Assembly (NCBI RefSeq): GCF_014066305.1
Contig: NW_023501079.1
Location: 372,001 to 436,000, forward strand
Reading direction: 5' to 3'
Length of the DNA stretch: 64,000 nucleotides
Source of the DNA: Letharia columbiana
Taxonomy: Eukaryota; Ascomycota; Lecanoromycetes; Lecanorales; Parmeliaceae
Under the pieces are notes generated by a model. That model worked only from the letters and a program-made list of their open reading frames with translations. It made no database searches and was not told where the DNA came from. The first letter of the stretch is position 1, and each line of letters starts with the position of its first letter. Shown here piece by piece: positions 45,961 through 58,116 of the stretch. The position numbers were made by a program, and so were the translations under genes.

Positions 45961-48731
45961 ATAATAATTATAATTAATTAAATCTCTATAAAAGAAATAT
46001 TAAATAATATATATTTAAATAAATTAAAATTATTTAATATTTATAATTATTTTATTATTTAAAAGATTTTACTATAATAAAAAATATTATAAAATTTATA
46101 TTATTAATTAATATATTATCTCTATTTCTTTTTAATATTTTAATATTTCTTATTATAAGAATATAATCTTTCTCTATTTTTTATAAATAATTATTATAAA
46201 TTAATTTTTTATATTTAATATATCTTTCTAATTAAATCTTAATTTTTTTTTTTATATATATATATTTATATATTATATAAATTAAATTAATTTTATAATA
46301 ATAAAAATAAATTAAAAATATATAATAAGCGATTAAAGTTTAATTTAATTTAGAATTAAAGTTAAAATTTAATTTAACTTAAAAAAATTTAACTTTATAA
46401 ATTTAATTTATAGATCTTTATTTATATAAATTAATAAAATAATTTTATATAATATTAATATTATATAATATTAAGAATTATTAATATTTCTTAATAATAA
46501 TTCTAATTAAAAAAATAAAAAATAAATTTAATTTATAAATCTAAATTTATTAAAATATAAAAATAAAATATTATTTATTAAATTTATTTAATAATCTTAA
46601 TTAAAAAAAAATTATAAATTTAAATTATAAATCTTTATTTATATATAATATAATTATATTTTTATTTTTATTTTTTATAATTAAATTATATATAATTATT
46701 TTTATATTTTTATAATAATTATTTTTATTATTTTTATTATTTTTATTATTACTACTATTATTATTATTATTACTATTATTATTTATTCTAGAAAATTATA
46801 TCTAAAAAAAATTACGAAAAAATCGAAAAAAGTGAAGTTTTAAAATTCTCGAATAATTTTTTTTATTCGAATTATGAACTAGCTATTTTTTTTTTTTTTT
46901 TTTTTTTTTTTTTAGTCTTTCTAGTTAAACTCTTAATCTTTTATTTATAAATTTAATCTTTAATAATCTAAATAATAACGTCTTAAAATTCGAAAAATTC
47001 GAATTAGTAATTTTTTATATAAAAGCTTAAAAAAAATAAACCTTCGAAATATCGGCGGGTAAAGATTTATTAATAGAAGATATCTCTCAAATCAATAATC
47101 TTTATCTAAAATTCGTTACTTCGAATTATTCGAATTATTAAAAGATTTAAAAAATATATATAACGTTATAATCTAAGTTGCCTTTAAAGATAGTTAGAAT
47201 TACTTTATTTTCGAAAAAATCGAATTAGTAATAAATTTGAAAAAATTATAGTTTTAAAAAATATATTTATTAGCTTAACGATTCTATCTAATTCTCTCAA
47301 GAATTAAATTTCGAAAAATTCGAATTAGCTAATTTTTATAATTTTTATCTTTCGATTTCTTTAAGATAAAGAACTTCGAAAAATATGAATATTTTTGAGA
47401 AAATTATTTTCCTTAAGCTATAGCTTAATAATAGCGTATTATAAAAAAATTAAATTAGTAATATAAATAGAAAAGCTTTGAAATAATTAAATCTTAAAAT
47501 AATAATTATATAATAAAAAGTTATCTACGTTATATCTTATTAGCGAATTCTCTAATATTTTCTAAGATTTAAGAAATTCGAATTAGTAAAGAGCTCGAAA
47601 AATTTAAAGTAGTAAAAATTAATAATAAAGAAGTTTTAATCTCTTTATAATAGATATCTACTAAGTTAATTTTTAATATTTTAATTTTTTCGAGGGATAG
47701 GTATTCGAGAATTACGAATTAAGCGGCCAGCTTTATAAGTAATATACTTCGAGCTTTAACTTATTTAGAATTATACTCTTTTCGAAAAATTAATTCGAAA
47801 TTCTCGAATCTTTTAATAGAATAAAACTTATCTTTATCTCGCCTCCGCGTTATTTAAGTTCTTCGTCTTTCGAAATTTTCGAATTAATAAAGTTTAAATA
47901 AAGGTTTAAATAAATCGAACTTATCGATTTTATCTAATATATATTATAATACTCTTTCTTATTAGAGTTATTTATATCGAAATTCGAGATTTTTCGAAAA
48001 AATCGAAAGTTAGTATAGAAGAAGTTTAAAAAAATTGAATCCTTTAAAGGATTCGAATTATTCGCACTTTCAAAGAATTACTTACGCTTTCTTTTCTTTT
48101 AATATAATTACTTCGCGTAAAGTAATTCGAATAATTCGAGAAAGGCTAGAGAAGTAAAGAGTTCGAATTTTTTAAAGATAAAGAAAGAAATAAATAGAAG
48201 ATACTTCGAAAAAAACGCGTTAGCTATTTATATTATTAAGGCTTACCTCGAAGAAATCGAAGTATTAATTATTAAATTAATAGATATCTTATTATAAAGA
48301 GATTTATATATAAAGAAAAAAAGAAAAAATTAGAGCGAAAATTTCGCAGAAGATTACGACTAGCGCCGGATATTAATACTTTCCCTAATCTAGCTAGCTT
48401 ATAAAATTTACGACTATTATTCGGATCTCGAAATTTTCGCGCTATTACCCGCCCGCTGACTAAGAGAAGTGTTCTGTCTCGATGATACGACATCGGCGCA
48501 GAAACCATGCGATTCAAAATCGAGCAGCTCTACATACTCTATCAGTCAATATATTTCCTATCAACTATCACAAAGCAACAGCGGACTCTGATAGACCGTT
48601 ACATGTTACAAACTTATCAAGCAGCTATGATATCACAAGGTCGTTGCATTTTTAGCCTTCATTGTACTCTTATTAGGAATTCATAGGTCTTCAAAGTATA
48701 TCTGGTACCTGTAGTAATAAATTTTGCTGAA

Positions 48732-49787
48732 CTAAGTCCCTATGACAGCTTCTCTTCTATCACGCCAGTCCCCTCTGGTCAGCTCAGCTTTCGCCCTGTA
48801 CGCCTCTTCACACCAGTCCTCCTCCTCACCAGGAAGAAAAGGCACCGACCTCGCCCACTCATTAAATGAAAACTCGTTTTGTCTGGCGTGGACGATCCCG
48901 GAAGCCAAATTCCACGCCCAAACTCTCTCACACCGATCATCACTACTTAAGGAGAGTTCAAAAGCAGGACTCTGCTGCAGCACGAAAGCGACTATCACAT
49001 CGCTCCTACCGTGGCGGCGGCTGTTCCTCGCCAGTGCTATGAAGAGATAGTCTTGAACCCATATCAGGTCAATGCGATGGTTTCGGGGGAGGGAATTCAG
49101 AAAGGTTTGCCGTGCTGCATTGAACGTGGAGAGGTACCGTTTGACTTCGCATTCGGATCTAGGTGCCAGAGAGTTCATATGGAGCCGAAAGCTTTGAGAG
49201 TTGGCCTCTGTTGGAGATAGAGATGCAGAGTTGGGTTTGGACGAGACGTTTGCCATGCGTGAGAAGAGACGGCCAAGTCTTTGCCGGCGGCTAGGTGGCG
49301 GAGGTGGGCAGACATAGCTAGGCAAAGGCTCAAGTGGGTCGATATGCCGTCTGATGTCGTTCAGAGTCCAGATTATCAGAATGGCGCGAGCACAGCGTCC
49401 AAGAAAGGTAGGGTATGAAGAATTAGGCTTGAGGACCGTTGCCACTCCATTTCTTTTACCTTTTATTTTGCTGACACCTGCCTCCACGTAACATTCCCAA
49501 TTTACATTGGTCTTGCGAGCGAACTTGTAGGCCTTCGGGAGGCGTGTTAGTGTTTTGAGATGGAAGTTCTTTTGTAGGCAGTCTATGTCGGGAGGGGGCC
49601 AATCAATGTCAGTGGAGAACTGTCGCTGAGCAATAGATCTGCCGACAGATCTCTGGTAGGCCAGGATAAGGGTATTGATTGGGAAAGAGACGAGGCGCAT
49701 GGAAAGGATGGTAGGTGGATCGAGATGGCTGATGATACTGAGAGCGATTTCAGGAATTTGCAGAGGTGTAAGAGTAGTTTCCTCCAT
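48732..49787 (-). CDS. F-box-like protein
   Basis: Single-exon frame of 351 residues from ATG 49787. The N-terminus (LQIPEIALSIISHLDPPTIL, then SMRLVS) fits an F-box, the Skp1-binding module of SCF ubiquitin ligases. The first line of the open frame extends six codons upstream but without an ATG. The rest has no repeat type that I recognise. It includes a P-rich patch (PPPPPSRRQRL) and a conserved-looking C-terminal part (RVWAWNLASGIVHARQNEF, then NEW). It lies alone between two RIP blocks, 250 bp from the left block and about 120 bp from the right transposon, yet keeps normal codon composition. The target is unknown. Confidence 0.7.
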   Translation of the reverse strand: MEETTLTPLQIPEIALSIISHLDPPTILSMRLVSFPINTLILAYQRSVGRSIAQRQFSTDIDWPPPDIDCLQKNFHLKTLTRLPKAYKFARKTNVNWECYVEAGVSKIKGKRNGVATVLKPNSSYPTFLGRCARAILIIWTLNDIRRHIDPLEPLPSYVCPPPPPSRRQRLGRLFSRMANVSSKPNSASLSPTEANSQSFRLHMNSLAPRSECEVKRYLSTFNAARQTFLNSLPRNHRIDLIWVQDYLFIALARNSRRHGRSDVIVAFVLQQSPAFELSLSSDDRCERVWAWNLASGIVHARQNEFSFNEWARSVPFLPGEEEDWCEEAYRAKAELTRGDWRDRREAVIGT

Positions 49788-50524
49788 TCTTGATCTATGT
49801 TGCAAGTCACTTATTTTCTGTACATTTCGTGCATGCAGCTGTGGCAGTACAGTTGTAGTTGTCTGCCTAAGTAATTGCTCAGCCCGCCGCTAGAATAGAG
49901 TACTGCTAATCGTATCTACCCCCATTTACGCCCTACCCCCATTTACGCTCATTTTAAATCCGATAAATCCGATATAGAGAACTATTACTACCATGGCTAC
50001 CACTACCATGGCTACCACTACCACTCATTCAAATGGCCTACTACCATAGTCTATCATAATGGCCAATGCTACGGTACCATAGTCGCCGTCTATAGGCCTG
50101 GCATAGTAGGTGTCCTAGCCCTGGACTCAGATGTGGCCTGTTTTTATCCTGGCGATATATGTATCTAAGTAGTATTCGATATTCTATTCAGACCCTATAG
50201 TGCAGTGAAATACCCATTAAAAATACCATAAATTATCTGACTAGTAACTAGCCTCTCGGCGTATAACTATAAGTTTAAATCCATCAAATACCCTATTAAA
50301 TGATTTTGAAAATAATAAAAAAATAATAACTTAATATTTGATTTCTTATAACCGTGAGAGAGTTTATACTATAAATATATAGTTTATTCTAATTCACAGC
50401 CTATATCTATATGTGTATATCTAAAATTTACTAGACCTCTACTAATATACTCTTAAATAGACTTTTAAACTTCTTTTTTAATACTCTGAAACGCTATATA
50501 GGATGGGGATTACGATATATCTTA

Positions 50525-51728
50525 TACGGAGGTCGGCACTAAAAGTCCTGGACATGCCAAGACAAGGGTCCAGGTAGGGCTGAGTGCTTGATATACTTCC
50601 AAATTTCATAAATAGCATTATTATTCTTTATTTTAATAAGTATTAGTACTCTATATAATAGCGACGTAGTATATATATACGAAGTATATATATACGAAGT
50701 ATAAATATGCGAAGTATATATATAATAGCGATATTAATAGAATATATAATAGTAATAATATTAAAGTATTAGTTATAGCGTAAAGAAATAGAGAAAGAGT
50801 ATAAAGACTTTTAATATATAAGTCTTATTTATATAGTATAATAAATAGAAATCTTCTTATTATTCTCTATCTTAATTATCTTTTATTACTCGTATTTACT
50901 AGAATTATAATCTATTAGAATTTATAATCTTTAAAATCTAATTCTTATAATTTATTATTTTATAACAATATAATTTAAAACTAGAAAAAAAAGTTAAAAG
51001 AATATAAAATATAATTATTATAATTTTAATTTTAATTTTTTTTATAATTAAGCTTAAATTAATAAAGTTATATAGTAATATATTAAGATATAATTATCGA
51101 AGTTTATTACGCTATTATATAAATTAATTATTATTATCTCGATTTTAAAAACTCTTAAAAATATTAAAATCGTATTTTATATTCTTTTAGATTTTTTTTC
51201 GAGTTTTTTATTATAATGTTATGGAATAATAAATTATAAAGATTAAGTTTTAGAGATTATAAATTCTAATAGATTATTAAATTCTAGTAATAACGAGTAA
51301 TATATCTAATACTTAAAGTATTAACTATAATAATAAAACTTAAATTTAAATACTTATTAAGTCTTATTAACTATAAATAAAGTATTATATTATTTAAAAG
51401 AATATATTAAAAATTTATAAGAAAGCGAAAAGATAATAGCTATATTATTAAAATTATAAGTTTATTTAAAAGAGGATTTAGAAGTAAATAGAGCGAATAT
51501 CGAGATATATTATAAAGATAATACGTCTTAAAGATAATAACGAGTATAGAAAAGATTATAAAGAAGGTAATATATGATTATACGACTCCGTCGAGCGAGC
51601 TAATAAGTATATACGCAATTATATAAAGTATTATCGTTAAATAAATGTAACTATACAGAAAGTGCCAAGAATGCCAAGAGTGCCAAGTATTTTAGCGCTG
51701 TCTAGGACTTTTGATATCGACCTCCGTA
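50525..51728. mobile_element. Small TIR element nested in the second pogo-like element
   Basis: The ends TACGGAGGTCG...AAAAGTCCT.GACA face each other as imperfect inverted repeats of about 35 bp, flanked by TA (50523-50524 and 51729-51730). The 1.2 kb between is RIP-mutated with no readable protein. It is a Tc1/mariner-type non-autonomous element or remnant. Confidence 0.6.
50880..51305. repeat. Inverted repeat pair of about 95 bp
   Basis: The stretch at 50880-50970 (ending TTTATAACA) is the diverged reverse complement of 51217-51305 (starting TGTTATGGAATAATAAATTA). The two copies are about 250 bp apart inside the small TIR element. Confidence 0.65.
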
Positions 51729-52280
51729 TAATAATTCTAATATCTAGTATTGTAATATCGTAGAACATTAGTTTTAAAGAGATTTAGTGAAGAAACGAAG
51801 GAATAGTAGCTATAAATGTATTTTGCTATAGAGTAATTATTTAATATCATTATTTTAAGCGAAGAAGAAATCGTAGAATAATACGCTCTGATTAGTCCGG
51901 GTACTCTCGAGTCGAATTAAGCCGTAGACTTTAGTTCGTAAATTAATATTAAATAAATTTCTTTTTAAGATATTATATCTACGAAATCGCTATAAAACGC
52001 TTAACGATAATAGTAAGATCGAATAATAACGCGATATAACTTCTAAAGATCTTTATAAATAAAATAATAAGGATAGCGTGCTCGATAGACCTTACGTAAA
52101 GAAATCGTTAAATAGTAAGAGTCTAAGTAATTAAATTCTAAATATAGAAAAATAAGGCCTTAGAGGGCTTTCTGAAAACTTCGAATAAATCTAAATCGTT
52201 TAAAAATACGATGTCTAAGGTTTTAGCGGTGGCCTATTAATATTATAAGTCGGATATCTTCTATTATCTAAATTAGATAT

Positions 52281-52450
52281 ATATAAGCCTTCTATAAGCC
52301 TCTATATAAGCCTTTCTATAAGCCTTTCTATAAGTCTTTCTATAAGTCTTTCTATAAGCCTTTCTATAAGTCTTTATATAAGCCTTTCTATAAGCCTTTC
52401 TATAAGTCTTTATAGTCTAAAATAGATATATATATATAAGCCTCTCTATA
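52281..52450 (+). repeat. TATAAGCCTTTC short tandem repeat
   Basis: About twelve units of roughly 12 bp (TATAAGCCTTTC, TATAAGTCTTTC). C/T variation at one position fits RIP-type transitions. Confidence 0.8.
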
Positions 52451-54294
52451 TTAATTAATTATCGAATAGATAATATAGAAGGTTAAGAAAAGAACTTATC
52501 AATCTACAGTCTTACTATAAAAAAAAAAAAAGTATATCCCTCTTATTTTCCCTTCGTTAATGGCTTTATTAATAGCTTTATTAAAGACTTTAAAGTTTTT
52601 TAAAGAGGTACTTAAGAAGAAACGTTTAGAGATTACATTTAATAAATATTATTAAGCTCTTTTAGTCTATAAGAATAGTTTAGACTCTTATAAAAAGAAA
52701 TCTAGAATTAAATTAATTACATTATATTATAAAGTTATTCCTTTTATACTAAATCGATATATCGCTAATAATTATTCTTATTAAGAAGTAGCTAAAGATT
52801 AATAGTAATTAAATTTTATAGAGAAGAAAGCTCTAAGAATATAGATTCTATAAGTAATGGAGTAGGGCTAGTCTTTTAGAGTTTCTCTTATTTATTATAT
52901 AGCTAGTAAAATACTAATAGTAAAGTAAGATAATAAAGAGTTAGATATAAATTAAATTTACGACTTTCTTAAATGTTATCTAAATCTATAAAGTTAATTT
53001 AATTAGTCTTTAAATAAAGAATATACTATAACTTATAATATAGAAAAGATATTACGATAGTTTTAGCTTATTAAGTTAGTTATTTAGAAATACGATATTT
53101 AGAAGAAAAATATATATAATATAAATAAGAAAGAGTCTACTCTTAGTTCTATTAATAAAACGAGAGTTATATACTTTAAGTATAATATATATATATATAT
53201 AACTTAGAATAGGAGTAGAGAGTGGGCGACTCTAATCGAATATATATCCGCGGATAAAAGACTTCTTTTCTTATTTATTATCTTTAAGAGTAAGCTTCAA
53301 ATAAAGACTTAATTTAATATCTTAAAGAAAAAGAAATCGATAATTATATTAAGTGAAAATAAATAAATAAATAACGTATTAGACTTAAAGTGGTTTATTA
53401 GATATATTTTATTAATTTCTATTTATATAATTAGCTTTTAACTTATCCCTTATAAATACTTTAAATTATAGACTCGAAAAATATTAAAAGAAAGATATCG
53501 TCTTCTAATATATAATAGATATGTATCGTATATTAGTATTAAAGTTATATAGTTTTATATTAATAACGATATCGTTCTCTTATATCTATCTATCTACTTT
53601 ATATATATTCTTTAGTTATTAAACATCGAGTTTTTTTAATCTTTAGCGATTATATATCGAAAATATCTAATAAAGAATATTATACTTAGAGGTAATTACT
53701 TAATAAATAAAATAGACTTTATTCGATTTATTTAAATAATAAGAATAAATATTATAATAAAAAAGAATATTAGATATATATAATAAAAGAGTAAGCTATT
53801 TTCGATTCAGCTATAAGTTATTCTCGATAAATTAAGACTTAAGATATTAGAATTAAGACCTATTATACCTCTATCTTTAGAGATAATAATTATTATATTT
53901 AATAATAACTCTCTATCTATATCTTTTATCTTAATAAATATAAAGTAAATTAATTAGCTAGTTTAATAAATTAAGACTAATAATCTTAATCTAGTATTAT
54001 TAGAAAAGCTTAAAAAAATATATAGTTTAGCGCTAATAAATAATACCTTACTTTATATTATTAATAAGAATCTTATTAAAATAGAGTAATAAAAAAAAGA
54101 GAAGATTAAATATAGATAAATATATTAAGACGAAGAATAACTTATAACTCTTAAGCTTATTTAGAAATAATTAAATAATTTAACTAATAAGAAATTTAAG
54201 AAGTAATTTCGAAGTATATATTATCTCGAACTAGCTATTTTTAAAGATATAAAGAGAGATAGAAGTTTAGTTAAGAAAAAGGCTACTATACCTC

Positions 54295-54576
54295 CTATAT
54301 TAGATCTATTAATATTATTAAATCTCGCTCTATTATCTCCGCTATAGTAATAGCGAGCTTTATTAAAGACTTTATTAAAAACTTTATTATAGATTTTATC
54401 TTCGTAATAATAGCGAGATAAAAGAGATAGAAGAGGTAAAAGTAGTAAAAGAGGTAAAAGCGATAAAAGAGATAAAAGAGATAAAAGAGGTAAGAAAGTA
54501 ATAGAAGAAGAGATAGTAGAAGAAGAGGTAATAGAAGAAGAAGAGGTAGTAGAAGAGATAGTAACGGTTTTTTCAC
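54295..54576 (+). repeat. Purine-rich GAAGAGGTAA/GATAAAAGA low-complexity tract
   Basis: The plus strand is a run of AAAGAGATAAAAGAGGTAA-like units followed by GAAGAAGAGGTAATAGAAGA units. It stays open on the minus strand as L/Y-rich repeats only because of its composition. Confidence 0.6.
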
Positions 54577-54911
54577 GACATGATAGATCGATAAGGTCTA
54601 AAAAATAGTAATTTAGGCTCTCCGATATAGAAGCCTTAAAAGTAATAAAAGATCATCATTATTATGCTAGTTTGCTATATAAATTTAGTAAGAGGTAGGC
54701 ATTTGGGTGTTACGTCGGAATTATCGAATTTAATTTGGGCGTAAATAAGGATAGGGCGTAAATGGGGGTAGATACGATTAGCGAGCCTAGAGCCTCGGCA
54801 CTTTAAAAGCCTTGCAGGGACTAGGAATTAGCAAGTCCAAGGCATTTCTTGGCGTCATGTTTTCTTCCCAACCCTTGTCTGTCTGAGAGCCTCTAGGTAT
54901 GCACAACCTCA

Positions 54912-56809
54912 ATGTTTCGGGCTTTGTACTCCATAGCGTCATGTGCATCGCGCCAACGCGGTCTCTTTTGTGCTTGCCGCGTTATCGATAGTCCGTCTCT
55001 GAAGCTGGTACGCGCCAAAGTACCATGCATCCCCACGTCCTATTCTCTGATAAGAAGCCACGGCCAGATGGCGAAACAACAGTCACTATCTCTGCTTCCG
55101 AATGACGATCCAGACTTGTTCACCTACACTTCCGGGCGCTACCTCTACAACGAGACACGCAGGCTATCGGAGCGGTCTATCAAGTTCAATGTACAGGCAT
55201 TGAAAGATATCGCTTCAAGATCATTGAAAAGAGGTGCAGTCGCCAGTCTTCGAAAGCTTGCCGAGGGAGGCTTCAACAGAGTGTTCCTTTTGACATTCGA
55301 AGACGGTTTTGAAGTTATCGCTAAGATACCTTACAACATCTCCGTCCCAGAGCGCCTAGCAACAGCGAGTGAGGTTGCAACAATGGACTTCTTGAGCAGC
55401 AAGGGACTGCCAGTTCCGCGAATTCATGCCTGGTCTGCAGATAGCAACAACCCTGTCGGCGTAGAGTATATCATCATGCAGAAGGCGCCGGGGAAACCGC
55501 TAGAAGATCGTTGGTTCCATCTTACGCAGAAGGAAAGAGTTTGTTTCATGGAAAGTTATATAAGGCTCGAAGGAAAGCTTTTTGAACTTCGCCTAAACGC
55601 TTACGGCAGCATCTATTACAAAGACGCATTGCCATCAAACCTCCAGTTAGACCTTCATCCTCCTGTGAGCTCGGAGCGAAAAGATGATACCGATCGATTT
55701 TGCATTGGGCCAACAACAGACTATATGTTTTGGCTTGGACGGTATAGTCGGCTTGCTATTGATCGAGGACCATGTCAGTAATTCCGACCGCCCTGCGTTT
55801 CAGCTCGCTAACGCTCATGGCTTATTAGGGGCAAAGTCAAGCGACTATATAAGGTCGATTGGTGAACGGGAGCTCACTTGGACTCGCAGTTCTGGCCAAG
55901 CACAGACTCTTGGATTTCCCCACAACACATTACTGAAAGGTCAAATATCGCCAAGTATTTACGTAGACCTGTTGGAAAAGTATATGTCTGTATCTCCGCA
56001 CCTTTTGCCGGCAAGCCATGACAATATTTCTAATCGACCTACGTTGCGTCATCCAGGTATTTCACTCAGAGCCTCCGTTCTTTTTGACGCGCTTTACTTA
56101 CACCAACGCAGATCTTAATCCCACAAACATATTCATCTCCGACTCCTGCGAGATTTCCTGTTTCATCGACTGGCAGCACACTACAGTTCTACCATTTTGT
56201 CTAACAGCCGGCGCACCCCCAATGTTCAAGAACCCAGATCCGCAACCTCCAACAGACCTCAGACAACCCACCCTTCCCACAGATTATTCGTCTCTCTCCC
56301 CCAATGAGAAGTCTGTCGCCGATGAACTCCATCGCAGAAGGATGCTCTTCTGGCTGTACATTGTGTTCACTGGGAACCGTAATCGCGATCATCTAGCTGT
56401 GCTTCGTGTGCCTATGCTCTATCTTCGCCAAGAGTTGGTCGATCGAGCTGGACGATCGTGGAATGGTAATTACATAACGCTCAAAGGCTTGCTTATCCGG
56501 GCTATCGAGCACTGGGATCAGATCGCCCTGAATACGGGTGACTGCCCGATCCATTTCATTGACACAGAAAAGGAAGAGTTTTTCCGCATCGAAGACGCCT
56601 GGATTGATTTGAACATACTGGTAGAGCACTGGCGCAGCGTTTTGTACCATGTGAGCCAAGACGGATGGGTCAGGAATGAAGTCTTTCAGGATGCTGTAGA
56701 AAAAAATCGAGAACTGAAAGAGACATGGCTGAGTGAGGGGGAAGATGACGAGGATCGAGAGTGTGTTGAGAAAGGGTGGCCTTTTCAGAATCGGGAGGAA
56801 ACTATCTAA
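54912..56809 (+). CDS. AIM9-like mitochondrial protein with aminoglycoside-phosphotransferase fold
   Basis: Three exons, 54912-55773, 55829-56056 and 56112-56809, give 595 residues. Both introns are 55 nt with GT-AG ends. The N-terminus is basic (CASRQRGLFCACRVI; KLVRAKVPC), consistent with mitochondrial import. The kinase-like fold follows: EGGFNRVFLLTFEDG (glycine-loop equivalent), EVIAKIPY (lysine strand), SEVATMDFL, then HPDLNPTNIFIS with Asp364 and Asn369 as catalytic loop, and CFIDWQHT as the metal-binding DFG equivalent. All key residues are present. Yeast AIM9 affects mitochondrial inheritance; substrates of this family are unknown. Filamentous fungi carry many paralogues, so a species-level name is not safe. 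It starts about 130 bp from the transposon end and converges with the RING gene 40 bp away. Confidence 0.82.
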
Positions 56810-56849
56810 ATTGATATGGGAAAACTGGTGGTCGGAAGCTCTGAATGGC

Positions 56850-57248
56850 TCACCTAGGCTCAACGACCTCAGCCTTAGAGTCAGCGGCGTGACTTGAGGA
56901 AGGCAAAAACGTTGCCTGAAATTGATTGGACGGAGGGAAACCCTGGTGGCGACAAAGGTATGCTTCACGTTCGAGAGTAACGCGGATAGGTCTTATGTCG
57001 GTGTACGAGAAATTACATTCCGGACATGAATGGTATCGATGAAGCCATGTCCAGGTACATCTAAAGCAATGCACATGGCGACATGGGAGTCCGACGGGAC
57101 AGTCATTCAGATCTCCTGTGATGGAAAAGAGGTCCCCACAGACGTCACAGGTTTTCCGCCCGACGGGGATCTCCTCGAAGATGATGAACGCGTTGTCGAT
57201 ACTGGGAATGAGCAACCCGACGTTTGGGAGCCCAGAGAAAGAAGTCAT
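56850..57248 (-). CDS. Small RING-finger protein
   Basis: 132 residues from ATG 57248. A complete C3HC4 RING lies at residues 34-78: Cys34, Cys37, Cys56, His58, Cys61, Cys64, Cys75 and Cys78, with Trp66 and Trp68 near the E2-contact position. RING proteins usually act as ubiquitin E3 ligases; the short length and lack of other domains suggest a small or truncated type. The longer upstream frame (to 57542) has membrane-like residues but poor start context, so the internal ATG was chosen. The C-terminus is polar. Fairly sure of the domain, not of the role. Confidence 0.7.
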   Translation of the reverse strand: MTSFSGLPNVGLLIPSIDNAFIIFEEIPVGRKTCDVCGDLFSITGDLNDCPVGLPCRHVHCFRCTWTWLHRYHSCPECNFSYTDIRPIRVTLEREAYLCRHQGFPPSNQFQATFLPSSSHAADSKAEVVEPR

Positions 57249-58116
57249 TCCTCCTCTAGCATGAGTATCGATATCTGGGAATCGTCGTAGGTAGGTACGT
57301 CGTAGATTATTGGTTGAGCTGGGCTGGCTGACGTGGGATAGATGAGTGGACTTTGAGAGCAGAAGAGAAGAGCAAACGTTGCAGTAATATAAGAAACAAT
57401 GGTCAAGATCTTTATCTTTGAATGTCCTTGAAAGCCACAAAGGAACTAAAGTTTTCCTTGAGAGATCCTTGGTCAAGCCAATGACAATGGAAGGTAGTAA
57501 CAATGCAGTTGTTGGTGAGAACAATAGAAGAACAGCAGACAAAATTTAGTGTTATGAGTCAGGCCATGCGATTTGTGACAACGAGGCTTTGTTTTCGACT
57601 AGGACTTCACGCCATATGACTACGCCCTGCTCCAGCCAAAATCGTTCCCTCAGTACCTCCAAACGGCAGAGACATCGGCAGCTCACACAACGTTTCTTCA
57701 GCCGGTATCAGAAATTGATCGGTTGCGAGCACGTCCAAAGACGGCAAGGTGCAAGTCTTGGCAAATGCACAACTGACAACCTGTCTTGTTCTCTCTTTGA
57801 CCGCACTGCGCAGGGACTGCTTCTGTTAAGAGTTCCTATTTCAGTTAAGAAGGTCTTGAGACCCCACAGGCTTCGAAGGTTGTGAAACCAAATCTCGGTC
57901 CGACTGGGTTTATTCCAGTGACTAGAGCTTCGATATGAACGCGATTCTTAATACCGTGACATCTGATGGCCTTGATTCCCAAGACCAAGTCGCCTTTCAA
58001 GATTCTGTCCCGTTCGGAGTTACTCTTCTTCATTCAAAGTCCTAATCTATCTATGCTAAGAATTATACAACACAATCTATGGAGTACAATGTTAGGATTG
58101 ACAAGAAAGGAATGCT
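57249..58116. other. 868-bp stretch without a supported gene
   Basis: 5' side of the RING gene and 3' side of the next minus-strand gene. Short frames exist on both strands (for example 57845-58033, minus) with no recognisable feature. Confidence 0.45.

Larger units (their letters stand above)
37190..48480. other. 11.3-kb AT-rich, RIP-type block without intact genes
   Basis: Almost every base is A or T. CpA and TpG are rare while CpG persists, mostly as TCGA/TTCGAA, the footprint of RIP at CpA. No frame reads as a known transposon protein, although a gag-like minus-strand stretch is possible at 38150-38560. Several internal repeat arrays are listed separately. No terminal repeats or target duplication were found, so it may be several merged elements or a structural AT-rich domain. 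The edges are sharp: balanced DNA before about 37190 and after about 48480. Confidence 0.8.
49909..54778 (+). mobile_element. RIP-mutated pogo/Fot1-like transposon, second copy type
   Basis: The terminal inverted repeats (ATCGTATCTACCCCCATTTA, then CGCCCTA.CC.CATTTACGC) match at both ends for about 50 bp and are bordered by TA on each side (49907-49908 and 54779-54780). The plus strand from about 52560 to 54090 decays from a pogo-like DDE transposase. Readable pieces are QLIKLVIQKYDIQ followed by NIYNINKKE (family: M-D-E-K-G), RLLIYNRYVSYI (family: L-L-I-V-D-G-H-G-S-H), and YFIYILQLLNIEFFQSL (family: T-H-x-L-Q-P-L-D-V-x-x-F-x-P-L). Stops and D-to-N changes make it inactive. The TIR differs from that of the element at 10.9-20.5 kb, so this is another family. 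At 4.9 kb it is long because of an inner insertion and low-complexity tails. Confidence 0.85.

Noticed and set aside
57845..58033. 62-codon minus-strand frame
   Set aside because: Short, unrecognised, and no splice link to either neighbour was found.
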